From: CAZCDM01 sp964497475
Lineage (GTDB): Bacteria; Planctomycetota; Phycisphaerae; SM23-33
Length of the DNA stretch: 12,695 nucleotides
Reading direction: 5' to 3'
NCBI GenBank assembly: GCA_964497475.1
Contig: CAZCDM010000059.1
Coordinates: 1 to 12,695 of the forward strand
The notes under the pieces are model-generated. The model worked only from the letters and a program-made list of their open reading frames with translations. It had not been told where the DNA came from and did no database searches. The position numbers were made by a program, and so were the translations under genes. Below, piece after piece: positions 1-7,314 of the stretch; the stretch's first letter is position 1; each line of letters opens with the position of its first letter.

Positions 1-3
1 CAG

Positions 4-55
4 GCCCTCTACAACCTGCTCCATTGATTGGGTGTCCCAATGTTGAAGTCAGGAA
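4..55. repeat. Left copy of the inverted terminal repeat; probable end of an unresolved mobile element
   Basis: These 52 bases match the reverse complement of 12644-12695 with one mismatch (A at 13; the partner position 12686 predicts G). The match ends sharply at 55/56. Inside lies a small hairpin at 27-41 (ATTGGG, loop TGT, CCCAAT). Frame +1 reads QALYNLLH then a stop at 25-27; the right copy reads ALYDLLH-stop on the minus strand. An ORF ending about 24 bases before a CA-3' tip (50-51) is what the right end of IS3/IS481-type elements looks like, but the family is a guess. Two copies of the same element end facing inward is a better fit than terminal repeats of a single element, given 51/52 identity. 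A chimeric assembly end is the main alternative. Confidence 0.7.
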
Positions 56-265
56 ACACAGCTCGACCTGCCGCACGAAGCCTTCTGCTACATCGCCGAC
101 AACGCATCGAAAGATTTCATCGCCCCCAATCTCCTCGGCTGGCAGAGCGTGCAGGTGATCCGCCCGGGGCAGGTTCACGCCGGCAAGGCGGCCCCGCCCG
201 GCGGACAGGCAAAGGTTATCCTGCACGGCCCGGCCGAGCTGGCAGCGACCATCGGCCTGGAGTAG
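47..265 (+). CDS. C-terminal fragment of a HAD-superfamily hydrolase (5' partial)
   Basis: Only the last 72 codons of the open frame are present. The frame is closed by TGA at 44-46 inside the terminal repeat, so the first three codons (47-55) belong to the repeat, and native sequence starts at about 56. The visible protein has the HAD motif IV signature YIADNASKDF followed by APNLLGW, the conserved acidic pair and Gly-Trp turn near the C-terminus of HAD phosphatases. It then ends in a short tail and TAG at 263-265. HAD enzymes of this kind hydrolyse phosphomonoesters; in glycan loci they often dephosphorylate sugar phosphates, but the substrate cannot be read from this fragment. The gene converges on the glycosyltransferase on the other strand with a single base between the two stop codons. 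Either a mobile element interrupts it or the assembly breaks here. Family call is good; function beyond family is unknown. Confidence 0.7.
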   Translation, partial: SQETQLDLPHEAFCYIADNASKDFIAPNLLGWQSVQVIRPGQVHAGKAAPPGGQAKVILHGPAELAATIGLE

Positions 266-266
266 C

Positions 267-1355
267 TCACGCCATCAGGCCGCAGAACATCTCGCACATC
301 GCCTGGCGGTCGAACCGCTCTGCCAGCATCGCCCTGCCCCGCCGGCCCAGCTCCTGCCGCTGACTGGACGACAGGGCCCGGGCCTGGTCGATCAGCTCGA
401 CGCACCGCTCGACATCGCCGTGGTCGACCCGCCAGCCGAAACGGCCCTCCCGCAGCAGGTCGCCGAGGTGACACGGCTCCGGGCCGAGCAGCAGCACCGG
501 CCGGGCCACCGCCATCGCGCCGTAGACTTTGCACGGATGGACAATGCCCACCATCGCCTCGCCCATGGAGACCACATGCACGTCGGCGGCTGCGAGGGTC
601 TCGCCCAGTTGCTCCCACGGCTGGAAGTCCAGCAGCTCGACATGCTCCATGCCGCCATGGGCGATGATCTCTTCGATGCGGTCGCGACCGGCCCCGCCGC
701 CGACAAAAACAAACCGCACCCGCCCGGGGTCATCGGCAAGCCGTGCCGCAGCGGCCAGCAGCGTATCCAGCGGATGGACCGGCGAGAGATTGCCGCTATA
801 CATCACCACCAGTTCGTCATCGGCCCAGCCGTGCTGACGGCGAAACGCATTGGCCGACGGATCGCCCGGCTCGCCCGTCAGCCCCGCCAGCGGCCAGGGC
901 GGCAGGACGGTCATCCGCTCGCCGACGTCGACCTTGGCAGTCAGCCGATCGGCCATGTATTGATCCAGGGCCACCACCGCCCTTGCCGACCGCAACGTCC
1001 GGTGGATCAGCGCGTCGAACACTCGCGCCGGCAGCGACCGGGCCGAGACGGCCCCGATGGCGATCATCTGGTCGGGGTTGATGTCCATCGCCCAGAAGAG
1101 AAACTCCGCCCCGCGCAGCGTCCGCAGCACGAGGGCGGCGGCCGGCGCCATCGGCGGCGAGGTGCTGATGAGCACGCGATCGACCCGCCGGGACAAGAGC
1201 CCGACCAGCGTCGCCTGGATGACGAAGAGAATGCCCCCCAGCAGCCGGATCAGCATCGCCCGTTTGCCGAAGCCACTCAGCGCCAGCCGCCTGATCCGCA
1301 CGCCATCGCGCGTTTCCCGCCAGGGATAGCGGCGCGAGGGGTCGTCGTAGCCGGT
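267..1355 (-). CDS. GT4 family glycosyltransferase, N-terminus lost in the assembly gap
   Basis: 362 residues remain, ending at TGA 267-269. The first visible residues, TGYDDPSRRYPW then DGVRIRRL, align in style with the segment about 40-60 residues into WcaI/WbuB-type GT4 enzymes, so roughly that many N-terminal residues are missing. Numbering from the gap edge, STSPPMAPAAA (65-73) and FWAMDINPDQ (87-96) belong to the N-terminal Rossmann fold; MYSGNLSPVHPLDT (185-198) starts the C-terminal nucleotide-sugar domain; FVFVGGGAGRDRIEE is at 216-229; and VGIVHPCKVYGAMAVARPVLL (269-289) is the donor-binding segment. In that segment the usual acidic residue after PsKlY is Gly here. The enzyme should be a cytoplasmic or membrane-associated retaining transferase that adds a sugar to a lipid-linked glycan. 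It is the last visible gene of unit A, behind the carbamoyltransferase. The apparent in-frame fusion to that gene across the Ns is an artefact. Donor and acceptor are unknown. Confidence 0.85.
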   Translation of the reverse strand, partial: TGYDDPSRRYPWRETRDGVRIRRLALSGFGKRAMLIRLLGGILFVIQATLVGLLSRRVDRVLISTSPPMAPAAALVLRTLRGAEFLFWAMDINPDQMIAIGAVSARSLPARVFDALIHRTLRSARAVVALDQYMADRLTAKVDVGERMTVLPPWPLAGLTGEPGDPSANAFRRQHGWADDELVVMYSGNLSPVHPLDTLLAAAARLADDPGRVRFVFVGGGAGRDRIEEIIAHGGMEHVELLDFQPWEQLGETLAAADVHVVSMGEAMVGIVHPCKVYGAMAVARPVLLLGPEPCHLGDLLREGRFGWRVDHGDVERCVELIDQARALSSSQRQELGRRGRAMLAERFDRQAMCEMFCGLMA

Positions 1356-1455
1356 NNNNNNNNNNNNNNNNNNNNNNNNNNNNNNNNNNNNNNNNNNNNN
1401 NNNNNNNNNNNNNNNNNNNNNNNNNNNNNNNNNNNNNNNNNNNNNNNNNNNNNNN
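1356..1455. other. Scaffold gap, 100 N
   Basis: Exactly 100 Ns, the usual placeholder for a gap of unknown size. It removes the C-terminus of the carbamoyltransferase (sequence stops inside the VLN-TSFN motif) and the N-terminus of the GT4 gene. Both flanks happen to stay in one reading frame, which creates a false 940-residue fusion. The true gap must be long enough for the missing ends of both proteins and could hide another small gene. Confidence 0.97.
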
Positions 1456-3089
1456 GTGTTCAGCACGATCGGCACGGACGTGCTCCGCCCGAGGGTGTCG
1501 ATGAGCTTCCAGTACAGCGGGTTGTGCTCGCGGTCGACGGTCTGCAGTCGGCCCGAGCCGTTGACGTGCGTTACCGCGGGGATCTGCTTGCGCTTCTCGG
1601 GGCGAATCTGGAAGACCATCGACATGTAAGGCACGTCGTAGTCGGTCTCGAAGAACTCGGCGGTGGCCTCGCGGAGAATCGACGGCGCGAACGGTCGGAA
1701 GGATTCCCGCCGCTTGATCTTGAGGTTGAGGATGTCCTTCATGTCGGCCCGGCGCGGGTCGGCCAGGATGCTGCGATTGCCCAGCGCCCGCGGGCCCCAT
1801 TCCATGCGGCCCTGGAACCAGCCGATGACCTTGCCGGCGGCAATATCGGCGGCGACCGATTCGCAGAGCGTCTCTTCGTCGTCGTAGCGCGTCACGGCGA
1901 TGGATTCGTCGAGGTTGGCCAGGTGCGTCTTGAGGAGGCCTTCGATCTGCTCGTCGGTGTAGCCCGGCCCGAGGAAGGCGGACATCTGCCGGCGGTCGCG
2001 GGGGGCGCCGGCCTGGGCGGCCACGTAGAGCGCTGCGCCGATGGCGCCGCCGCCGTCGCCGGGCTGGGGCGGCACGTACGCTTCGGCGAAGGGCGAGTCG
2101 GTCACGATCTTGCCGTTGGCAACGCTGTTCATCGCACAGCCGCCGGAGATGCAGACGTTCGCACTGCCGGTTTTGCGGTGCACGGCCGCGAGCATCACGC
2201 CGAAGACTTCCTCATAGCGGGCCTGCAGCGAGGCGGCGAGGTCTTTGTGACGTTGGGTTAGCTCGTCGTCGCTTCGTCTCGGCTGGCCGAGTATGGCCGC
2301 CATGCCGTCGGAGTACATCTGCCCCACGGCCGGGTAGCCGTCGTTCCAGGTCATCTCGACGCGCCCGGTCTGGTGCAGGAAGCAGTCGAGGTTCAACTCG
2401 AATCGGCCGTCGTCGCCAACGGTGATGAGCTGGCGCATCTCGTCGATGTAGGCGTCGGCCAGGCCGTAGGGCGCCAGGCCCATGACTTTGTACTCGTCGC
2501 CGTAGGAGGTGAAGCCCAGGAACTGCGTCACGGCGGTGTAGAGCACGCCGAGGCTGTGCGGGAAGAACACGCGGCTGATTTCCTCGATACCCTCGGCGGT
2601 GGCGCGGGCCTGGAGGGAACTGGTCCAGTCGCCAAAGCCATCGACGGTGAGGATCGCCGCCTCGTCGAACGGCGAGGCGTAGAACGCGCTGGCGGCGTGG
2701 GCGAGGTGATGCTCGACGTTGTGGATGCGCGGCGAGATGGAGCCGGCATCGAGGCCGAACGCTTCGGCGAGGGTTTCGTCCACGCCGAGGATCTTGCCGC
2801 GGTTTTTCAGGCGGTCGGAGAGGAACTCCCACGGCGTGCGCTGCTTGAGCACAAAGCCGATCTTCCGCAGCATCTGGGCGCGCGGGTCGCGGTTGATCGC
2901 GATCTGTTCGACATCACCGAGGGCGATGTTGGCCTCATCGAGGCAGTAGCGGATGGCCTGGATGGGAAAGCCCGCCCAGTGTTTCAGCCGCGTGAAGCGT
3001 TCTTCCTCGACGGCCGCGATCACCTGCCCGTCGCGCAGCAGAGCTGCGGAAGAATCTCCATGATATGCACTGATGCCCAATGTCCACAT
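1456..3089 (-). CDS. NodU/CmcH-family O-carbamoyltransferase, C-terminus lost in the gap
   Basis: 544 residues are visible of a family usually near 570-620. It starts MWTLGISAYHGDSSAAL, the typical N-terminal strand and HGDSS loop. The Kae1-like first domain shows HHLAH (127-131, metal-binding histidines), LTVDGFGDW (147-155), KVMGLAPYG (201-209), CISGGCAMNSVANGK (313-327) and PQPGDGGGAIGAAL (341-354). The C-terminal YrdC-like domain shows VIGWFQGRMEWGPRALGNRSI (421-441) and FRPFAPSILRE (464-474); it stops at VPIVLN, just before the expected TSFN. Family enzymes use carbamoyl phosphate and ATP to make a carbamoyl-adenylate and transfer the carbamoyl group to a sugar hydroxyl, as in nodulation factors and aminoglycosides; here a glycan sugar is the likely acceptor. 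AAGGA seven bases upstream supports the ATG at 3089. It follows the WecA-like gene by 54 bases in the same direction, so co-transcription is likely. Confidence 0.93.
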
Positions 3090-3143
3090 TGGCGTATCCT
3101 TATTCGAGAACTCTCGTCAGTATGGCAGCTTGGCCGGGCCTTG

Positions 3144-4619
3144 TCACGCTTGCGATGCACCCTGGGACTGCTCGTCGCGCGTCAACGCCTGCGGCGGGTG
3201 CTCGTCGAGCAGTCGCCCGAAGAGCGAGACCCGCCGGCCGATGGTCTCCAGCGGCGCTTCGACAGGCACGTCGATGTCGATACGCAGCAGTTGGCCCGGC
3301 TGGGGGTCGGCCCCGACCGAGACGGGAATCGACAGGTGCATCGTCGCGACGTCCGCGGCGGGGCGCTGGTATTGCAATTGTTCGTTCGCCTGGCCGGGCT
3401 GGCCCTGCAACTCGACGCGGAGCGAGGCGAAGCCCATCCGCCGCGCCATCCGCCGGGCCGCCCGCCACCATTGCGAGAACGTCCAGGCCGACCGGAACCG
3501 ATTCTGCATCGCGTCGAACTGCTTTCGCTCGGCGCGAATCTCCCGGCCTCGATCGATGTTCTGCTGCACCTGCTCCCAGATCTGCCGGAACCGCAGCACG
3601 CCGGCCAGGCGGAACAGGCTCAGCAACACCAGCAGCCCGACGAGGAAGATGATGACCTCGCCCTTGCCTCGCAGGGCCATCATCAACAGCCCGACCCCGG
3701 CGGCCAGCAGCGTCACCAGATACATCACGATGACGACGTGGTGGTGTTTCAGGCCGCTGTCGAGCAGGCGGTGATGGACGTGGCCTCGGTCGGCTGCGAA
3801 GAGGCTGCGGCGTTCCAGCAGGCGGCGGACGATCGACAGCAGCATGTCGAAAATCGGCAGGCCCAGCGCCAGGGCGGGCATGAGCAGGCCCATCAGCGTG
3901 GCGACCTTGGTGGCCGAGACGATGCTCGCCGTAGCCAGGAAGAAGCCCAGGAACATGCTGCCCGAGTCGCCCATGAAGATGCGCGCGGGGTTGAAGTTGA
4001 ACAGCAGGAAGCCCACCAGGCTGCCCAGCAGCGCCAGCATGAGCACGGCCATGGCGAGCTGCCCGGTGTAGAACGAAAAGCCCACGATGACCGCACAGGC
4101 CGTCGCACTGATGCCCGCGGCCAGGCCGTCGAGCCCGTCGATGAGGTTCACCGCGTTGGTAATCAGGACGATCCATGCGATGGTGATCGGCCAGCTCAGC
4201 CAGCCGAAGTTTACGCCGAACAGCTCGATGCCTCCGATGCGAACCCCCGCCGCACAGACGCCCGTGGCCGCCAGCACCTGGGCCGCCAGCTTGATCGTCG
4301 CGCGAATGTCCCGCAGGTCGTCGAGCACGCCGACGAGAAAGATCGCCCCGCTGGCCATGTAGAGCACGAGCAGCTCGCCGCGGATATCACTGAAGATGCC
4401 GCCAAAAAAGCGGTCCAGCAGAAGCATGGGCACGACGGCCCCGATCATCGCCAGGACGATGGCCACCCCGCCGATGCGCGGCACGGGGCGTTTGTGAACC
4501 TTGCGCGGGTCGCGCGAGTCGTACAGCCCCCACCGCCGGGCCAGACGGATGACCAGCGAGGTCAGCGCAACGGACAGGACCAGCGCAACAACAAAGACGG
4601 CGATGTACGATCCAATCAT
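3144..4619 (-). CDS. WecA/TagO-like undecaprenyl-phosphate sugar-1-phosphate transferase with extra C-terminal domain
   Basis: 491 residues from ATG 4619. This start is preferred over an upstream ATG at 4709 because GGAG lies 5 bases before it, because the first residues MIGSYIAVFVV begin the first membrane helix, and because a promoter lies at 4651-4679. MraY/WecA landmarks in order: VHKRPVPRIGG (41-51), the DDLRD magnesium site (100-104), NAVNLIDGLDGLAAG (155-169), FNPARIFMGDSGS (209-221) and the H-rich loop RGHVHHRLLDSGLKHHH (278-294), which marks the bacterial WecA/TagO branch rather than MraY. About ten membrane helices run to residue ~340. The family moves a sugar-1-phosphate from a UDP-sugar to undecaprenyl phosphate, starting a lipid-linked glycan. 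The remaining ~150 residues are unusual: a basic coiled stretch (345-395), then a soluble domain with alternating strands (MGFASLRVEL, LSIPVSV, LLRIDIDV) and a helix ETIGRRVSLFGRLL. It leads unit A. The sugar donor cannot be told from sequence. Confidence 0.9.
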   Translation of the reverse strand: MIGSYIAVFVVALVLSVALTSLVIRLARRWGLYDSRDPRKVHKRPVPRIGGVAIVLAMIGAVVPMLLLDRFFGGIFSDIRGELLVLYMASGAIFLVGVLDDLRDIRATIKLAAQVLAATGVCAAGVRIGGIELFGVNFGWLSWPITIAWIVLITNAVNLIDGLDGLAAGISATACAVIVGFSFYTGQLAMAVLMLALLGSLVGFLLFNFNPARIFMGDSGSMFLGFFLATASIVSATKVATLMGLLMPALALGLPIFDMLLSIVRRLLERRSLFAADRGHVHHRLLDSGLKHHHVVIVMYLVTLLAAGVGLLMMALRGKGEVIIFLVGLLVLLSLFRLAGVLRFRQIWEQVQQNIDRGREIRAERKQFDAMQNRFRSAWTFSQWWRAARRMARRMGFASLRVELQGQPGQANEQLQYQRPAADVATMHLSIPVSVGADPQPGQLLRIDIDVPVEAPLETIGRRVSLFGRLLDEHPPQALTRDEQSQGASQA

Positions 4620-4650
4620 CAGGGCTCCGCAAAGTGGACGAGGTCTCCGC

Positions 4651-4679
4651 ATGATACCCCCGCGGCAAGGGGAAGACAA
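4651..4679 (-). promoter_or_regulatory. Sigma70-like promoter of unit A
   Basis: On the minus strand TTGTCT (4674-4679) and TATCAT (4651-4656) are spaced by exactly 17 bases. They match the -35 consensus at 4/6 and the -10 at 5/6. The predicted start, near 4644, leaves a leader of about 25 bases with GGAG before ATG 4619. It supports that start codon and a transcript separate from unit B. Prediction by eye only. Confidence 0.55.
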
Positions 4680-4722
4680 TACGCCGAGCCTGGAGCCTTT
4701 TGCATACAACGTATCGTCCCAT

Positions 4723-4826
4723 TGTCACCCTGAGCGAAGCCCATACGGGGAGGCCGAAGGGTCTTTTCTTGGAAAGATTCTTCGGCTTTGCTGCTTGCTT
4801 CGCAGCCCGCTACGCTCAGAATGACA
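4723..4826. repeat. Imperfect palindromic dispersed repeat (TCATTCTGAGCG type)
   Basis: Outer arms TGTCACCCTGAGCGAAGC (4723-4740) and the reverse complement of 4809-4826, TGTCATTCTGAGCGTAGC, match at 15 of 18. Inner arms GCCGAAGGGTCTTTTC (4753-4768) and the reverse complement of 4772-4786, GCCGAAGAATCTTTC, also match apart from an AA/GG change and one base of indel. The whole could fold into a long cruciform or RNA hairpin. The core TCATTCTGAGCGAAGC...GAAGAATCT is a dispersed intergenic repeat known from many unrelated environmental bacteria; its mobiliser is not obvious. It lies 3' of unit B, so it may stop or stabilise that transcript, but it has no T-run. Confidence 0.8.
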
Positions 4827-4939
4827 GCATGGTCAAACGGCATTTGTTCTGCAAAATGCGCTAGATCGCTTGCATGGTCGAATCGTCCTCGGCGCGAGCA
4901 GCCCTCGCAAGAGAAAGCCCGGCTTGCTTGTAATGCCCT

Positions 4940-5956
4940 TCATGCGTCGGCTCCTTCGCGGATCGCTTCGTCCTTCAATGCCTGTATCGACAGAACCCGC
5001 CGCGCCGAGGCCAGGTAAAACACCCCGCCCAGAATCGCCGTGCCGCAGTAGGCCACCGTAAAATATCCCAGCCCGACGGCCACGCCGACAGCGGCCTGCT
5101 GCCCGGCGCGGGTCCACAGCTCCGAGAACACCAGCTCCCGCGTACCCATGCCCGCTACGGTAATCGGCAGAAAGCTCAGCACGTTCGACAGCGCAACGGC
5201 CGCGGTCGTCGTGCTCGCACCGACCCGTGACGGTGAAGCCAGCACGAACAACCCCACCACCGCAACCAGCATCGCAAAGCCCGCCATCGACAGGATCATC
5301 GCCGCCAGGCCCACCCGCCCGCGGAGCAGGCGGATTGCCTCGACCATCCGATCGTGCAGTGGGCCGAGCCTGGCTTCGATACCCGGCGTGATGCGAACGA
5401 CTCGCCCGGTCAGCGGCGACCAGAGCTCCGGCAGGTAGAACAGGATCGGCAACAGCGCGACCGCTCCGCAGCCGCCCCATACCCCCCAACCTCGCATCCC
5501 GCCGAGCCACAGCAGTGAGATCACCGCCGCACAGCCGAGCACGAGCAGGTCCCAGACGCGGTCGGCCAGCGTGGCCAGCAGCGACGCCCTTCCCGAAAGA
5601 AGCCCCGCCCGCTTGAGGAAGATCACCTTGGCGAAATCGCCGACCCGCCCGGGCGTGATCACGCTGAAAAAGACCGCCACGATGTAGTAGCACAGCGCGT
5701 CGAAAAATCGAAGCCTGGCGCCCAGAGTCCGACAGATCAGCATCCATCGCAGCGACTTGCACAGGTACACGCCGACCAGCAGGGCCGACCCGGCCAGGAA
5801 CGGCCCGATGCCGAAGTCCCGAAACGACTGGCCCAGTTGCGACAGGTCGATGCGCGTGAGAATCCAGGCCAGCAGCACCAGCCCGATGGCGTGCAGGCCC
5901 ACGTACCCCAGACCCCGCAGCCAGCGCCGGGAGGGTTTGGTTGCTTCGGCGGTCAT
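4940..5956 (-). CDS. UPF0104 / LPG-synthase-TM family membrane protein, probable flippase-like protein
   Basis: 338 residues with about eight hydrophobic segments. The landmarks of the family are present: KSLRWMLICRTLG (67-79), SVITPGRVGDFAKVIFLKRAG (98-118, the conserved P-G-R-x-G loop) and ADRVWDLLVLG (131-141), then FLPITVAGMGTRELVF in the second half. The family is the transmembrane part of MprF without the tRNA-dependent catalytic domain; free-standing members are proposed to move polyprenyl or glycerolipid-linked molecules across the membrane, and this is the inferred role here. It is the last gene of unit B. Its ATG overlaps the stop of the FrhB-like gene (ATGA, 5953-5956), with a strong GGAGGT four bases upstream of the ATG, so translational coupling is likely. 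No MprF synthase domain follows; the gene simply ends before the intergenic repeat. Confidence 0.88.
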   Translation of the reverse strand: MTAEATKPSRRWLRGLGYVGLHAIGLVLLAWILTRIDLSQLGQSFRDFGIGPFLAGSALLVGVYLCKSLRWMLICRTLGARLRFFDALCYYIVAVFFSVITPGRVGDFAKVIFLKRAGLLSGRASLLATLADRVWDLLVLGCAAVISLLWLGGMRGWGVWGGCGAVALLPILFYLPELWSPLTGRVVRITPGIEARLGPLHDRMVEAIRLLRGRVGLAAMILSMAGFAMLVAVVGLFVLASPSRVGASTTTAAVALSNVLSFLPITVAGMGTRELVFSELWTRAGQQAAVGVAVGLGYFTVAYCGTAILGGVFYLASARRVLSIQALKDEAIREGADA

Positions 5957-7314
5957 GAGGACCTCCGTGGCGGGTCGGCTTGGAAGCGGATCGTCCCCAG
6001 GCCGGTCCGCTTGGTCGCACGGGTCGCGCCTTTCCAGCGCGTTCGCGCCTTCTCGAACAGCCAGCCGATCCAGCGGTTGGGAATGGCCTGCATGACATTC
6101 CGGGCCAGAGGCGTCCAGCAGATGCGGAAGATCGTGCCCATCACCGCTTCCATGACGCGGCGGGACAGCGGCACGCCAGGGGCGAGGCGGTAGCCATACT
6201 TCGGCCCGGCCAGGCCGAGCCGGACCCGCCGGTCGATGCGAAGGAACGAGCCACGCTTTTTCAGATCCAGCCCGTGGCTGTGCATGGCCACGGCGGCGTC
6301 GAAGTCAATTGCCTCGGCCCAGACGGTTCCGTCTTTTCTCATCGCGTCGGCCAACTCGGCTCCGAGGTCGGTCCGGGCGACCATCAGCGAAAACCCCTTG
6401 CCCCGCTGCTCATAGACCGGCGCCCAGGCATCGCCGCCGGCCAGGTCGGCCAGGTCGTTGGCCAGGTCGCTGCACAGCAGGCAGCGCCGCATGATGTGGA
6501 ACGGAATGAGGTAGTTGGCGTGGAACTTGGGCATCTCGATCACGCGCCCGCCGATCAGCTCGACGCGCATCTTGCCCGGCCACTCGCCGGCTCGAAAGGC
6601 GAGGCTCTCGACCTGCTGGAGATCTGTCACGCCGTAGCGGGCGAGGAAATCCCGCGTCGAGCTGAAGTGCAGGATATTGCCGCAATACGGCCCGAGGACA
6701 TACTTGAACCGGCGGGTCAGCGGATGGTCGATGCGCTGGAGCTTACGGATGGAATGGACCTGGCAGGGCAGGCCCACGTAGGCCAGCGGTCCGCCGTCGG
6801 GGTCGATGGCATCGAGCCCGACATGATGCGGGCTGATGACGTACTTGCTCTGGGCCGAGGCGAGGATGTCTTCTCGCGTGGTGGCCAGGTACGACCGCGG
6901 GAACCAGGGGCGGTCGGGGTCCATGGCCTGCACCCATGCTCCTTCGATGCGTCCGGTTTCCAGCAGCCAGCACAGAGCGGCCGAGAGGATGCCGCCGCTG
7001 GCGCCGCCGCGTCGCACGGCCGGGTCGGTCGCGTGGGCGATGGCCAGGCTGCGATAGACGCCCAGCAGGTAGCTTTCGGGCTGTCGGCCGAAGAGCCAGT
7101 CGTTCAAGGTCGGGATGTCGACCTCCGCGCCGCTGCAGGCTTCGACGGCGGCTGGGTCGACCGCCTCGGCCGGGCCGGTCAGGGCGGGCAGGCAGGAGCC
7201 CAGCGGGTCGGGCACGGTGACGGATCCGCCGCCCAGGGCGCAGCACGACCCGCAGCGCGTGCAGAGGTCCGCATCGATCACGCCCCGTCGCAGGGTGGTC
7301 CAGGGCTCAGCCAT
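5953..7314 (-). CDS. FrhB-type coenzyme F420 hydrogenase/dehydrogenase beta-subunit family protein
   Basis: 453 residues, soluble. An N-terminal CTRCGSCC (C18, C21, C24, C25) with further Cys at 41 and 60 suggests a 4Fe-4S site. Family motifs follow: RRGGASGGILSAAL (101-114), QSKYVISP (155-162), LAYVGLPCQVHSIRKLQR (177-194), KYVLGPYCGNILH (204-216) and the second cysteine/acidic block RRCLLCSDLANDLADLAGGDAW (276-297). The C-terminal ~90 residues are basic and less conserved. Family members bind FAD and iron-sulfur centres and pass electrons between ferredoxin or F420 and a substrate; true hydrogenase partners are absent here. Homologues embedded in polysaccharide loci are known but poorly characterised. 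It overlaps the methyltransferase stop by 8 bases (7307-7314) and is overlapped by the UPF0104 start, so it is firmly part of this glycan operon. A role in redox modification of a sugar or polyprenyl carrier is inference. Confidence 0.88.
   Translation of the reverse strand: MAEPWTTLRRGVIDADLCTRCGSCCALGGGSVTVPDPLGSCLPALTGPAEAVDPAAVEACSGAEVDIPTLNDWLFGRQPESYLLGVYRSLAIAHATDPAVRRGGASGGILSAALCWLLETGRIEGAWVQAMDPDRPWFPRSYLATTREDILASAQSKYVISPHHVGLDAIDPDGGPLAYVGLPCQVHSIRKLQRIDHPLTRRFKYVLGPYCGNILHFSSTRDFLARYGVTDLQQVESLAFRAGEWPGKMRVELIGGRVIEMPKFHANYLIPFHIMRRCLLCSDLANDLADLAGGDAWAPVYEQRGKGFSLMVARTDLGAELADAMRKDGTVWAEAIDFDAAVAMHSHGLDLKKRGSFLRIDRRVRLGLAGPKYGYRLAPGVPLSRRVMEAVMGTIFRICWTPLARNVMQAIPNRWIGWLFEKARTRWKGATRATKRTGLGTIRFQADPPRRSS

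Larger units (their letters stand above)
4620..4939. other. 320-base intergenic region between units B and A
   Basis: No credible gene is seen; short open frames here are generated by the repeat. It holds the wecA-like promoter (4651-4679) and an imperfect palindromic element (4723-4826). In 4827-4939, downstream of the UPF0104 stop, nothing recognisable is seen; there is no hairpin with a T-run on the minus strand that would mark an intrinsic terminator. Confidence 0.75.

Noticed and set aside
28..363. 111-codon plus-strand frame starting in the terminal repeat
   Set aside because: Arg-rich shadow in the wrong frame; the HAD motif is read in the frame ending at 265.
267..3089. One 940-residue carbamoyltransferase-glycosyltransferase fusion
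   Set aside because: It exists only because 100 placeholder Ns keep the frame; both halves lack family-conserved ends at the gap.
4620..4709. Earlier start for the WecA-like protein at 4709
   Set aside because: It would begin upstream of the predicted promoter and adds a Cys/Arg/Pro-rich stretch before the first helix; ATG 4619 has GGAG.
420..4733. Long plus-strand open frames (420-2261 and 2373-4733)
   Set aside because: GC-rich antisense shadows of the GT4, carbamoyltransferase and WecA-like genes; low-complexity His/Arg/Gln-rich translation with no family motif.
4723..4826. Intrinsic terminator for unit B
   Set aside because: Hairpin is possible but no T-run follows it on the minus strand.
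4833..6098. 421-codon minus-strand frame overlapping the UPF0104 gene
   Set aside because: Arg/Gly-rich out-of-frame translation; the 4940-5956 frame has membrane helices and family motifs.
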